Shown piece by piece: positions 42,501 through 51,610 of a stretch of DNA of 64,000 nt. The stretch is from CAISCU01 sp943361925. GTDB taxonomy: Bacteria > Bacteroidota > Bacteroidia > UKL13-3. A model generated the notes under the pieces. That model worked only from the letters and a program-made list of their open reading frames with translations, was not told the origin of the DNA and did not search any database. Within the stretch, counting starts at the first letter, position 1; the number at the start of each line of letters is the position of its first letter. The stretch covers positions 79,054 through 143,053 of the forward strand of contig CALRIT020000010.1 in NCBI GenBank assembly GCA_943361925.1. The letters run 5' to 3'. The translations under genes were made by a program, and so were the position numbers.

Positions 42501-43292
42501 ATGAGTGCAGCAACCATGTCCCAAAACATATTAACCGAAATCAGGGATCAGATTTTTTACATTACCATTAACAGGGAAGACAAATTAAACGCCCTAAACA
42601 TTCAAACCCTTTCTGATATCAAAAATGCAGTATTAAGCATTTATGAAAACAATTCTGTAAGAGGGGTAATCCTTACAGGCAAAGGAACAAAAGCATTTGC
42701 AGCCGGAGCTGATATTGCTGAGTTTGCAAATTTTAGTGTTGAAGAAGGCACAAAAATGAGTGAAGAAGGCCATGCGGTGCTTCGTGCTATCGACCATTGT
42801 CCAAAACCGGTTGTAGCAGCAATCAATGGTTTTGCTTTAGGTGGAGGAAACGAATTAGCTATGTCATGTCATGTGAGAGTAGCAGTTGAAAGAGCAAAAT
42901 TTGGACAACCAGAAGTAAACTTAGGAATTACTCCAGGTTATGCTGGTACACAAAGATTGGCTCAATTAATTGGCAAAGGAAGAGCATTAGAGTTCTTAAT
43001 GACAGGCGATATGATGGATGCCCAAACAGCACTAAACTATGGTTTAGTAAACCATGTAGTTCCTGCAGACCAATTGATGATTAAAGCTGAGGAAATCTTA
43101 AATAAAATTAAGAGCAAAGCTCCAATGGCTATTGCAAGTGTAATAAGATGTGTAAATGCTTATTATGAAAAACGTGCAGATGGTAACAATGTAGAAATTA
43201 ATGAGTTTGGTAATTTCTTTGGCTCAGAAGATTTTATTGAAGGAACAAAAGCATTTTTAGAAAAACGTCCTGCAAAATTTGCCGGTAACTAA
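42501..43292 (+). CDS. Enoyl-CoA hydratase/crotonase family protein
   Basis: A 263-residue crotonase. The oxyanion-hole region AFAAGADIAEF and the two catalytic glutamates (GGGNELAMSC and FGQPEVNLGITPG) are all present, as is ARALDYGLVN-like TALNYGLVNHVV, so hydratase activity on short-chain enoyl-CoA is likely (fatty acid or amino acid degradation). It starts at 42501 (MSAATMSQNI) or possibly at the second ATG at 42516. It is a single-gene unit, closed by a 21-bp-stem bidirectional terminator shared with the OmpH gene on the other strand. Confidence 0.9.
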   Translation: MSAATMSQNILTEIRDQIFYITINREDKLNALNIQTLSDIKNAVLSIYENNSVRGVILTGKGTKAFAAGADIAEFANFSVEEGTKMSEEGHAVLRAIDHCPKPVVAAINGFALGGGNELAMSCHVRVAVERAKFGQPEVNLGITPGYAGTQRLAQLIGKGRALEFLMTGDMMDAQTALNYGLVNHVVPADQLMIKAEEILNKIKSKAPMAIASVIRCVNAYYEKRADGNNVEINEFGNFFGSEDFIEGTKAFLEKRPAKFAGN

Positions 43293-43310
43293 AAATCATT
43301 AACATATTAA

Positions 43311-43355
43311 ATAAAAAGAGAGGCCCGAAACAAAGTTTCGGGCCTCTCTTTTTAT
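43311..43355. terminator. Bidirectional terminator between converging genes
   Basis: A perfect 21-bp stem (43311-43331 with 43335-43355) and an aaa loop, containing gaggcccgaaac / gtttcgggcctc, with A/T runs on both ends. It serves the enoyl-CoA hydratase gene (plus) and the bamA-OmpH operon (minus). Confidence 0.95.
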
Positions 43356-43371
43356 CGCAAGTATTATTTAA

Positions 43372-43902
43372 TTATTGTCCAGCAGCTGGAGTAACAATTC
43401 CTAATTTCTTTTTAACTGAAGCTATAACGTTATCAGTTTCAGGTTTGAATAAGAAAGCTGCAATGCTGCTATCAAAAATATAGCTATATCCACCTTCTTT
43501 AGCAACTTGTGCAATTGCAGTTTTTGCTCTTTCGATGATTGGTTTCAAAAAATCAGCTTCTTTTTTACGTACATTTTCTTGGGCAGACTGTTGGAAATCC
43601 TGAATACGGTTTTGCATATCTTGGAGTTCTTTTTGTTTTACTTCTTTAATTGCCTCAGGCATGGTTTTTTCATTTTTTTGGTAATCCAATAGTTTCTTTT
43701 GGAACTCATCAGACATTTTTTTCAATTCATCTTCCAAAGATTTACCAAAAAGACTTAATTCTGTTTCAGCTTTTTTGTATTCAGGCATCAGCTGCATTAG
43801 CTCTTGCAAATCTACATATCCAATTTTCTGAGCACTTGCGCTTGAACTTGCAAGAATCATAATTGCAAATAGCGCTACGATTGATCTAACTAGGTTTTTC
43901 AT
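43372..43902 (-). CDS. OmpH/Skp family periplasmic chaperone (second copy)
   Basis: A 176-residue exported protein with a signal peptide (SIVALFAIMILASSSASAQ), the family start KIGYVDLQELMQLMPEYKKAETEL, a long charged coiled coil (about residues 45-130) and a small C-terminal part ending in VTPAAGQ. Skp trimers hold unfolded outer-membrane proteins in the periplasm and hand them to BamA. It is the last gene of the bamA operon, 47 bp after the other OmpH gene, and ends at the strong terminator. Confidence 0.9.
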   Translation of the reverse strand: MKNLVRSIVALFAIMILASSSASAQKIGYVDLQELMQLMPEYKKAETELSLFGKSLEDELKKMSDEFQKKLLDYQKNEKTMPEAIKEVKQKELQDMQNRIQDFQQSAQENVRKKEADFLKPIIERAKTAIAQVAKEGGYSYIFDSSIAAFLFKPETDNVIASVKKKLGIVTPAAGQ

Positions 43903-43949
43903 TTTTATCTTTTATTTCTTGTTTTGCGTATAATCTAAAATCGTGCCAA

Positions 43950-44516
43950 TTACTTCTGTTCAGGGTTGGCATTTCCCCCTTTGGTATTTTTATTTTTTGT
44001 TACGTTCACTCCCAATTCCGTCAAAACCTCATCACTCTTATCATATTTAGCATTGCTATACATCATAATCATCTCTGCACTCTTGGCAAATATAAAGTCA
44101 AGCGCAGATTGTTTTGCAATTTTTTGACAAGCATTAAACACCTTATCTTGAATTGGTTTAATTAATTCTTGTCTTTTTTTGAATAAATCGCCTTCATATC
44201 CAAACTTTTTATTCGTAAACTCTCTCAATTCCAATTCCTTCTGTTTGATTTCAGCTTCCTTTTTCTTTTTTAACTCTTCAGTTAATAAAATTTGTTCCGC
44301 TTGGTAATCTTTTTGAAGTTTTTCGATTTCTTGTCTTTTTACCTCAATTTCCTTTTGCCAGGTTTCAGCAATTACATCCAGTTGCTTTTGAGCCGATTTG
44401 TACTCAGGAAGCATATCTAAAATGTATTCAGTATCAACATAAGCAAATCGTTGCGCCTTTGATTCAGTTGCTGCTGCAACAACTAACAAAATAATAGTCA
44501 ATAATTTCTTTAACAT
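43950..44516 (-). CDS. OmpH/Skp family periplasmic chaperone (first copy)
   Basis: A 188-residue exported protein with a signal peptide (LLTIILLVVAAATESKAQ), then RFAYVDTEYILDMLPEYKSA, a Lys/Glu-rich coiled coil to about residue 115 and a C-terminal tail (TKGGNANPEQK). It shares the family start motif and plan with the neighbour at 43372-43902, but the coiled-coil sequences have diverged, so these are old paralogues and not a recent duplication. It lies 23 bp after bamA. Confidence 0.9.
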   Translation of the reverse strand: MLKKLLTIILLVVAAATESKAQRFAYVDTEYILDMLPEYKSAQKQLDVIAETWQKEIEVKRQEIEKLQKDYQAEQILLTEELKKKKEAEIKQKELELREFTNKKFGYEGDLFKKRQELIKPIQDKVFNACQKIAKQSALDFIFAKSAEMIMMYSNAKYDKSDEVLTELGVNVTKNKNTKGGNANPEQK

Positions 44517-44539
44517 GTTTGCTTCAATAATAAATTAAT

Positions 44540-47056
44540 TTAAAACTGTTGTCCTAACAAAAAGTGGAAGTTACCTCCATTAATTCTATCCGGAAACGGA
44601 TGATATGGTGCCGTATCAATTCCCCATCCATAATCCAATCCAATCATACCAAACATTGGAAGAAATATTCTAACACCTGCTCCATAAGAACGATTCACAT
44701 CAAACGGATTAAAATTCCTTCCGTTCATCCAGGCACCACCTGCTTCAGCAAATATTAATGGAAATACTGTTGCTTGAGGATTCAATGATACCGGATACCT
44801 TAATTCCATTGTGTATCTGTTGTAAATTGTTGCTCCTGTTTGAGTATAAGTACCTGTTGTTTCACTTACTGTATAAGGAGTTAATGAGTTATCCTGATAA
44901 CCTCTTAATGCGATAAGCTCTCTTCCATCTAAGTTAAAACCTGTCAATCCGGAACCACCAACCCAAAATCTTTCAAATGGTGTTACTCCTTTAGCAGAAT
45001 TGTATGAGCCAATAAACCCAAAATTTGCTCGGGTCATTAAAACTAAATTTCCAACTATTCTATTGAACCAAGTTGCATCAAATTTCCATTTGTAAAACTC
45101 AAGCCATTTGGTTTTATCCAATGCATCCAATTTAGAATAATCTCTTCCATCAAGCAAAGAATATGGTGGAGTAAATTGCAATGACAAAGAGATATTAGAA
45201 CCTTGTCTAGGATAAATTGGCTGGTCAGTAGAATTTCTTCCTAAAACTACTTTAAAACTGAAGTTATTAGAACCACCAACCGGAATTGATGAGTAAAACA
45301 CATTTCCTGCTGCATCAGTTTCATTGTTATAAAACTGATAAGACAATGCATATTGAATGGTAAAAAAGTCATCAGGCCAACGTAATCTTTTACCAATACC
45401 GGCACTTGCTCCAGTAGTGTACAATCCAGAACGATATTGCCCAGTTCTACCATTTGTTTGAATAGAATGATATACCGATAATGTTAATGCGTTTGGTTTT
45501 TTACCTCCTAACCAAGGCTCTGTAAATGATGCAGAATAAGATTGGAAGAAACTACCATTTGTTTGTGCTCTTAATGACATTCTTTGTCCGTCTCCACTAG
45601 GAATTGGATTCCAATACTTGGCTTTTGCAACTTTTCTGGCTGAAAAATTATTCAATGATAAACCTAAAGTACCAACCACAAACCCAGCTCCCCAACCACC
45701 TGATAACTCTATTTGGTCATTGGCTCTTTCTTCTACTTTAAATTCAATATCAACTGTACCTGTAACTGGATTTGGAACCGGATTTACGTTTAAAGCTTCA
45801 GGATTAAAATAACCTATTTGAGACAATTCACGCAATGAACGAGTAATATCTGTTTTACTAAATAACTGGCCCGGTTTAGTTCTTAACTCTCTCAAAACCA
45901 CATGGTCACTGGTTTTAGAATTTCCTTTAACAGTTACTTTATTGATTCTAGCTTGTTGTCCTTCTGAAATTCTAATTTCCAAATCAATTGAATCATTTTC
46001 AACTAAAACTTCAATTGGTTCAGCTCTGAAAAACAAATAACCATCATCCATGTAAATTGTGGTAATGTCATTTCCATCCTGACTTCCATTCATTCTTTGG
46101 TCTAAAATTGATTGGTCGTAAACATCACCCCTTTTTATTCTAAGTACTTTATTTAAATCAGTAGTTGAATATTTGGTATTTCCGATAAAATCAATCTTTC
46201 TAAAAAAGTACTTTTCGCCTTCAAAAAGGTTGATTTTGATAGCAAAGTTTTTGTTCTCATCACGCCAAATAGAATCAGATACAATTTGAGCATCTCTGTA
46301 TCCAAGCGATAAATATTTATCTAGAATTTTCTGTTTATCATCCTGATAAGTATCCTCCATGTACTTTGATTTCACAAACCATCTTTTCACTTTGGTATCC
46401 TTCATCAATTTCCTTAACTTCTTCTCAGCTAATGCTTTATTTCCGGTAAATTCAATTTTTCCAATTTTTACCTTTTCTCCCCTACTTACAGTAATTTTTA
46501 GTTTAGCTGTATTTTTCTTCACATCATCAGGTATTTGTTGAAAATCGATTCTGGCGTCTACATAGCCTTTCTCAGTAAAGAATTTTACAATTTCTCTATG
46601 AGTGGCATTTAACATGTTTTCAGTAATAATCTGTCCGGAACGAATAGACATAGCTTCTCTTAAATCTTCCGCTTTGGCTTTCTTCAAACCCTTAATGGTA
46701 AAATTCGAAAGTCTTGGTTTTTCTTTTACAACAAACTGCAACCAGATATTATCTTCATCAACTTTGGTTACTCTAAGGCTTACATCATCAAACAACTTTT
46801 GTTTCCAAAGTTTAGTGATGGCAGCAGAAATGTCCTCTGAAGGAATTCTAATTTTTTGATTTACCTGCAATCCGGAAATAATAATCAGGGCTGGTTTATC
46901 ATAATAATCGGTTCCGATTAGGTCGATACCAGCCAAAACATACTGTTTAGGATTGTTGTAATTGTAATTAAAATACGTTTTAGTGCTGTCTTGAGCAGAT
47001 GAGGCTAAAGCGCAAAAACTTAAAATGCTAAAAAAAATAATTCTTATTCTACTCAT
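44540..47056 (-). CDS. bamA: Outer-membrane protein assembly factor BamA
   Basis: An 838-residue Omp85 protein that inserts beta-barrel proteins into the outer membrane. Signal peptide ending ASSAQ, a stretch unique to Bacteroidota members, then five POTRA-like domains (for example LSNFTIKGLKKAKAEDLREA; KIGKIEFTGNKALAEKKL; FFRKIDFIGNTKYSTTDL; RINKVTVKGNSKTSDHVV) to about residue 445, and a 16-strand barrel with FWVGGSGLTGFNLDGREL and GLDYGWG, ending in the terminal Phe (LLGQQF). It overlaps uppS by 4 bp. BamA followed by OmpH chaperones is a conserved order. Confidence 0.95.
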   Translation of the reverse strand: MSRIRIIFFSILSFCALASSAQDSTKTYFNYNYNNPKQYVLAGIDLIGTDYYDKPALIIISGLQVNQKIRIPSEDISAAITKLWKQKLFDDVSLRVTKVDEDNIWLQFVVKEKPRLSNFTIKGLKKAKAEDLREAMSIRSGQIITENMLNATHREIVKFFTEKGYVDARIDFQQIPDDVKKNTAKLKITVSRGEKVKIGKIEFTGNKALAEKKLRKLMKDTKVKRWFVKSKYMEDTYQDDKQKILDKYLSLGYRDAQIVSDSIWRDENKNFAIKINLFEGEKYFFRKIDFIGNTKYSTTDLNKVLRIKRGDVYDQSILDQRMNGSQDGNDITTIYMDDGYLFFRAEPIEVLVENDSIDLEIRISEGQQARINKVTVKGNSKTSDHVVLRELRTKPGQLFSKTDITRSLRELSQIGYFNPEALNVNPVPNPVTGTVDIEFKVEERANDQIELSGGWGAGFVVGTLGLSLNNFSARKVAKAKYWNPIPSGDGQRMSLRAQTNGSFFQSYSASFTEPWLGGKKPNALTLSVYHSIQTNGRTGQYRSGLYTTGASAGIGKRLRWPDDFFTIQYALSYQFYNNETDAAGNVFYSSIPVGGSNNFSFKVVLGRNSTDQPIYPRQGSNISLSLQFTPPYSLLDGRDYSKLDALDKTKWLEFYKWKFDATWFNRIVGNLVLMTRANFGFIGSYNSAKGVTPFERFWVGGSGLTGFNLDGRELIALRGYQDNSLTPYTVSETTGTYTQTGATIYNRYTMELRYPVSLNPQATVFPLIFAEAGGAWMNGRNFNPFDVNRSYGAGVRIFLPMFGMIGLDYGWGIDTAPYHPFPDRINGGNFHFLLGQQF

Positions 47057-47805
47057 GCTTTCTCTGCAATTTGTTCACTGATTTTTCCGAATCTGCGCTC
47101 TCTGTTTTGGTAATCATAGATGGCAGCATATAAATCCTCAGGGGTAAAATCAGGCCACAATTTGGGGCTAAAATACAATTCACTATATGCAATTTCCCAT
47201 AATAGAAAATTGCTAATTCTTTGTTCTCCACTTGTTCTAATCAGCAATTCCGGATGCGGATATGCTGCAGTAGACAAGTGCTCATTTATTGTTAAATCGT
47301 TAATTGAATTGGCGTCTAATAATCCCGATTTTACCTTTTCAGCAATTGATTTTACAGCATTGATCATATCCCATTTTGCACTATAACTCAAAGCTAAAAT
47401 TAAAGTTAAGCCTGTATTGTTTTTAGTTGCATCTATGGTTTCATCAAGTTGACGATTACATTTCGCTGGTAAATCTTCTCTGTTTCCAATGGTTTGAAGT
47501 CGAATATTGTTCTTCATTAAAGTTGGAGTTTCTTTGCCAATTGTATCAACAAGAAGTTCCATTAATGCTTTTACTTCAAACTGAGGTCTGCTCCAATTTT
47601 CTGTTGAAAAGGCATAAAGAGTAAAGTATTTAATACCCAATTCCGCACCGGCTTCAGTAATTTTCCTAACAGTATTAACACCATTTTGATGTCCAAATAT
47701 TCTGAACTTTCCCTTCCCTTTAGCCCAACGTCCATTACCATCCATAATGATGGCAACATGTGCTGGTAGCTTTTTGGGGTCTATTTGTTCTTTCAAACTC
47801 TTCAC
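47053..47805 (-). CDS. uppS: Isoprenyl transferase (undecaprenyl diphosphate synthase)
   Basis: A 250-residue cis-prenyltransferase that elongates farnesyl diphosphate with isopentenyl diphosphate to make the C55 carrier lipid. AIIMDGNGRWAKGKGK carries the catalytic Asp; FTLYAFSTENWSRP, RTSGEQRISNFLLWEIAYSE and WPDF are the further family motifs. The length is normal. It overlaps bamA by 4 bp, linking carrier-lipid supply with outer-membrane assembly in one operon. Confidence 0.96.
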   Translation of the reverse strand: MKSLKEQIDPKKLPAHVAIIMDGNGRWAKGKGKFRIFGHQNGVNTVRKITEAGAELGIKYFTLYAFSTENWSRPQFEVKALMELLVDTIGKETPTLMKNNIRLQTIGNREDLPAKCNRQLDETIDATKNNTGLTLILALSYSAKWDMINAVKSIAEKVKSGLLDANSINDLTINEHLSTAAYPHPELLIRTSGEQRISNFLLWEIAYSELYFSPKLWPDFTPEDLYAAIYDYQNRERRFGKISEQIAEKA

Positions 47806-47835
47806 GTCCTTAAAAATATAATGAATCTGGCGAAT

Positions 47836-48672
47836 TTAATAAAATCTTCCACACTTTACCTTACTATTCAGCCTAAATGCCAATGAAATTGTGCTCGACA
47901 TATACCAATCTTTGTAATCAGGATTGCCACGCCTGTAACCTAGTTTGTTTTGAGGTGTTCCAAATGTTTCAATTGTTCTGTCTGTTAATGTAGCACTAAT
48001 TAAACCACCATCATTAAATCTTTCATTAATATCCGGATAAACTGTACTAACATCATCTAAATAATCGGTATAGGTTCTTCTAAAACCAAATTGCCATTCT
48101 AAAGCCACATTTTTATTCACCATCCATTTAATGCCCATTCCGAATGGAATTGCTACTGAAATGGTACTATAAGCTACATTTTCTGTCTTATAATCAATCA
48201 AATCGTAGGTTTGACCATTTAATCTTGCTTGTGGATTAAACATAAATCCAGCCAATCCTCCATAAAAATAAGTAGTAAATTTTTTATCGAGGACATAAGG
48301 TCCGTACTTGAAAAAATTAAACTCCAATACAGATGATAACTCGTTAATCTGACTTGAAAAACTCAAATTCCTTCCGGCATTGTAATCGAAGTTTTTATCG
48401 GTACCCGAAACATTGTATACATTCAATTCATTTTTCCAGGCTAAACTTGAATTGAAATTAATTCTGGCAAAAATTCCGGCTGTTGTGTGAGTTTCCTTAA
48501 AAACTACTTTAGGGGCCAAATCTCCCCAATAATTACAAACTCCACCTTGAATCCCAAATTCATATCTTTCAGCTTGGGCAAACAAATTTTCACCCGAAAC
48601 TAAAACGCACAAAAAAACAAGCAGCCCCAGAGGGCTGATTATTAACCTGTTTTTTTGTGTATTAAATAACAT
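47836..48672 (-). CDS. DUF6089 family outer-membrane beta-barrel protein
   Basis: A 278-residue exported protein with signal peptide (LLVFLCVLVSGENLFAQ) and a small beta-barrel: YEFGIQGGVCNYWGDLAPK, then alternating amphipathic strands. The family (DUF6089) is found beside bamA in Bacteroidota, but its function is not known. It is homologous to the gene just upstream (48691-49557): both share a GxxNYxGDL-type start and the NYLDDV-like YTDYLDDVSTVYPD segment, indicating a tandem duplication that has since diverged. Confidence 0.75.
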   Translation of the reverse strand: MLFNTQKNRLIISPLGLLVFLCVLVSGENLFAQAERYEFGIQGGVCNYWGDLAPKVVFKETHTTAGIFARINFNSSLAWKNELNVYNVSGTDKNFDYNAGRNLSFSSQINELSSVLEFNFFKYGPYVLDKKFTTYFYGGLAGFMFNPQARLNGQTYDLIDYKTENVAYSTISVAIPFGMGIKWMVNKNVALEWQFGFRRTYTDYLDDVSTVYPDINERFNDGGLISATLTDRTIETFGTPQNKLGYRRGNPDYKDWYMSSTISLAFRLNSKVKCGRFY

Positions 48673-48690
48673 TATTTATGAATTCCTCTT

Positions 48691-49557
48691 TTAAAACTGA
48701 GGACATCCTTGCCCTTTTGAACGGATAACGTATGAAAAAGTTACTCCAAATAAAAAGTAAGCATCGTTTTTGAATTTTTCTTTGAAACTTCTTGGATCTC
48801 CGTCAACATTTTGATAAACCGGAGTTCCTGTAGAACTTAAAGGTACAATCTCCCAAGACCTATCAGATAAATATCCTGCAACATCTCCATAAGCAGCTCT
48901 AACAATTTCAGGACTTGCATAATAGCCACCCACATCATCCAAATAATTTGTTCTGGTAAAACGGATGCCACCTTCAACTCCTAAAAAGAAATCATCTCCA
49001 ATTTTTTGTCTGAAGCCTAAACCTAAAGGAATACAAACTGAGGTTAAATCATACTTTTTCAACTCATTGAATGAAGTTGTTCCTTGTCCTTCTGTACCCA
49101 AAGGCTGCAATTCGTAAGTTTTACCTCCAAAAGAAGTTTTTGGATTGAAGTTAAAAACTCCAATACCTCCAAAAATATAAGGCAAAAACGGACGAGCAGA
49201 AATTGAATTTAAATTGTTTTTAATCAAATTGTATTCAGCATGAACTGAAAACTCATAGATATCACTGTAAAAATTTAAATTTCTTTTTTTGTTAAAATCC
49301 TCTGAGAAATTTTTATCGTTACCGGACAATCTGCCATACCCAATCATTCCTTTAATTGCCCAACGGTTATTTACATTATATCTTCCAAAGAAAGAGCCAC
49401 TAAAATGTGTTTCTTTCATTAGAAAAGTTTCGTTCGACAAATCACCATTGTAATTTGAAGCACCTAACATTAGTCCAACTTCAACTTGCTGACCAAAAGC
49501 CAAACCTGTGAAAAGGCTTGAAAATAACAGAAAAATGAAACGCATATTCAATCGCAT
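48691..49557 (-). CDS. DUF6089 family outer-membrane beta-barrel protein (paralogue)
   Basis: About 288 residues, with a signal peptide (MRFIFLLFSSLFTGLAFGQ) and a beta-barrel beginning VEVGLMLGASNYNGDLSNE; FTRTNYLDDVGGYYASPE matches its neighbour. The frame is open back to a TTG at 49599, but I start at the ATG 49557 (MRLNMRFIF); 49545 is also possible. A TATTTTTG element on the minus strand at 49563-49570 suggests that an internal operon promoter starts transcription near here, which would favour 49545. Its function is unknown. Confidence 0.75.
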   Translation of the reverse strand: MRLNMRFIFLLFSSLFTGLAFGQQVEVGLMLGASNYNGDLSNETFLMKETHFSGSFFGRYNVNNRWAIKGMIGYGRLSGNDKNFSEDFNKKRNLNFYSDIYEFSVHAEYNLIKNNLNSISARPFLPYIFGGIGVFNFNPKTSFGGKTYELQPLGTEGQGTTSFNELKKYDLTSVCIPLGLGFRQKIGDDFFLGVEGGIRFTRTNYLDDVGGYYASPEIVRAAYGDVAGYLSDRSWEIVPLSSTGTPVYQNVDGDPRSFKEKFKNDAYFLFGVTFSYVIRSKGQGCPQF

Positions 49558-49562
49558 ATTAG

Positions 49563-49570
49563 CAAAAATA
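49563..49570 (-). promoter_or_regulatory. Possible internal promoter of the bamA operon
   Basis: TATTTTTG on the minus strand matches TAnnTTTG, in the 130-bp gap after the diacylglycerol kinase gene, the longest gap in this operon. It could drive DUF6089-uppS-bamA-OmpH separately. Confidence 0.4.
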
Positions 49571-49687
49571 TATAAAAAGCTTGAACCACAAAGTTTCAAT
49601 AAAATTATTCATTGAAACAAACTATATTATTAACTGATTTTTAGGCAGATAATGCTAAAACAAACGCTATATTTTTAAAAAGCGTAT

Positions 49688-50050
49688 TCAAAAAAAATGT
49701 GGAATGAAAATTATAAATCCAATTATTAAGGAAATCAAACTAAAAATTAAAACTGCTGCTGCTGCCAAATCTTTTATTTTTCCTGCAATTGGATGAAAAT
49801 CTGGACTAACTAAATCAACCAAATATTCTATTGATGAATTGATTGTTTCCAATGAAAGTACAATTCCAATGCATAACAATAAAATAATCCATTCAAGCTG
49901 ACTTATTTTAAAAATCAACCCAAAAATAAAAGCCAGACAGGCAAAAAAGAGCTGAATTTTAAAATTTGCATGATTCCTAAACATTTCCTGAATTCCTCTT
50001 TCTGCATATTTGAAGGAATACAAGCGTTTTTTGAATTCAGATGGTTGCAT
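49688..50050 (-). CDS. Diacylglycerol kinase (DagK family, integral membrane)
   Basis: A 120-residue inner-membrane protein of the prokaryotic DagK family, which phosphorylates diacylglycerol or, in many Gram-positive and Bacteroidota members, undecaprenol. Three membrane helices are visible; the catalytic region SLETINSSIEYLVDL carries the conserved Glu residues, followed by IKDLAAAAVLI. Given that uppS is in the same operon, undecaprenol recycling is a fair inference. It directly abuts nadK (adjacent stop and start). Confidence 0.9.
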   Translation of the reverse strand: MQPSEFKKRLYSFKYAERGIQEMFRNHANFKIQLFFACLAFIFGLIFKISQLEWIILLLCIGIVLSLETINSSIEYLVDLVSPDFHPIAGKIKDLAAAAVLIFSLISLIIGFIIFIPHFF

Positions 50051-50944
50051 TTAAACTTTAAAATTTCTGTTATCAAATCCCCACATTAATTTTTCACGAA
50101 GGGTTTGTAAATAATTTTCCTGATTTAAACGAAGCAATTTAAATTCAAAATTTGCTTTTCTAATGGCCAGTTGGGTTCTATTATCAATAGATTCTGACCT
50201 CGAATCTAATGTCGCTAAAAAACTTGTGCTTCTGCCTTCTATTTCAAATGAAATTACGTTTTGGTCGGAAATAATAATTGGACGCACATTTAAATTATGA
50301 GGAGCAATTGGGGTAATTACAAAACTTGCTGAAGCTGGATACAAAATGGGACCGCCACAACTTAAATTATAACCTGTGGAGCCGGTTGGAGAAGAAATTA
50401 TTAATCCATCACTCCAATAAGAATTCAAAAATTCGCCATTGATGTAAGTATGAATGGTAATCATACTTGAAGAATCTTTTTTATGAATAACAAAATCATT
50501 CAAAGCAAAATTCACCCCACCAAACATCAACTTATCACTTTCAAGTTGCATCACTGTTCTAGAATCAATATAGTAATGACCTTTTTCTAAATCATTTACC
50601 ATTTGAATAGAATGATCAACTGAAACACCTGCCAAAAATCCTAATCTGCCTGTATTTATGCCTATAACCGGAGTTTCTTTGTCACGAATAAATTCCAGTG
50701 TATTTAATATTGTTCCATCACCACCAATACTTATAACGATGTCAATATCATAAGTTGAATAATCATCAAAATTGTCGAATTTGGGAAGCTTTGGAGATAG
50801 ATTTAAGCCTTTTCTCAAACAATCCTCATAGAACTTTCTATAGATGATATAGTAGATTTTAGATTTTTCGAGGTAATCAAAAAAATCCTGAACCTCTTTA
50901 AATCTGTCTTCTTTAAAATATTTTCCGTAAATGGCTAATTTCAT
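50051..50944 (-). CDS. nadK: NAD kinase
   Basis: A 297-residue cytoplasmic kinase that makes NADP from NAD. The signature IVISIGGDGTILNTLEF contains the catalytic Asp, followed by GINTGRLGFLAGV, DGLIISSPTGSTGYNLSCGG and IAPHNLNVRP; all match the family. The length is normal. It starts 3 bp after the CBS-domain gene and runs directly into the diacylglycerol kinase gene. Confidence 0.96.
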   Translation of the reverse strand: MKLAIYGKYFKEDRFKEVQDFFDYLEKSKIYYIIYRKFYEDCLRKGLNLSPKLPKFDNFDDYSTYDIDIVISIGGDGTILNTLEFIRDKETPVIGINTGRLGFLAGVSVDHSIQMVNDLEKGHYYIDSRTVMQLESDKLMFGGVNFALNDFVIHKKDSSSMITIHTYINGEFLNSYWSDGLIISSPTGSTGYNLSCGGPILYPASASFVITPIAPHNLNVRPIIISDQNVISFEIEGRSTSFLATLDSRSESIDNRTQLAIRKANFEFKLLRLNQENYLQTLREKLMWGFDNRNFKV

Positions 50945-50947
50945 GAT

Positions 50948-51610
50948 TTAACTTTGAATAAACTTCATTAACCATTTGTATCGGTCTTGCATCGATTGAT
51001 TATCGCCAAATTGCGCATTGGTGTACAAAACAGGGTATCCAAAACGCTCATAACTTGATATCACAAATGAAATATCATCACGATTGAATTTCAAACTTAC
51101 AAACAACCTATTGGGGTCTTCAATTGCAGGTTCAATCATAACATGCAAAATTTTCACTTGGTTACTTTCCGAAATTCTGGAAAGTTCTGCCAGTGAATAT
51201 TGAATCGCAGGAACTTCTAATACCAATACCGAGCCGGGTTGCATTAAAGCTGAAGTTTGATGCCATACAGCACCAATTTCTTTTGCAGAAATTAATCCTA
51301 CAAATTTTCCGTCATTATCATTTATGGCTATAGTATCGGAAACCAATCCATTGAACTTTTGAAGTAAATCAAAAACATGGGTGTTTTCGCTCATTTCAAA
51401 CAATGGATTCTGAGGAAATAAGATACTATCAATTTTATCTAATTGCGTTTTTGAAGCTTCCTCCTGAGAAAGCCATCCAACCACTCTGGCATTTTCAACA
51501 ACAGGTAAATATTTAATTTGCCAGTCATCAAAAAACATCAAAGCAGTTTCTGGAGAATCTGCTCTTTTAAGTGGAAAAATTTCCTGTGATATTAGTTGTG
51601 ATGCAAACAC
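50948..51610 (-). CDS. CBS-domain protein with C-terminal ACT-like region
   Basis: A 220-residue cytoplasmic protein. Two CBS motifs occupy about residues 1-115 (WQIKYLPVVENARVVGWLSQ; NDNDGKFVGLISAKEIG), and the C-terminal 90 residues look like an ACT-type regulatory domain (SVLVLEVPAIQYSLAELSRI). CBS pairs bind adenine nucleotides and ACT domains bind small ligands, so this is probably a regulator or sensor; AcuB-like proteins share the plan. Its position between an alpha/beta hydrolase and nadK (1-bp overlap and 3-bp gap) is, from memory, common in Bacteroidota. Confidence 0.8.
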   Translation of the reverse strand: MFASQLISQEIFPLKRADSPETALMFFDDWQIKYLPVVENARVVGWLSQEEASKTQLDKIDSILFPQNPLFEMSENTHVFDLLQKFNGLVSDTIAINDNDGKFVGLISAKEIGAVWHQTSALMQPGSVLVLEVPAIQYSLAELSRISESNQVKILHVMIEPAIEDPNRLFVSLKFNRDDISFVISSYERFGYPVLYTNAQFGDNQSMQDRYKWLMKFIQS

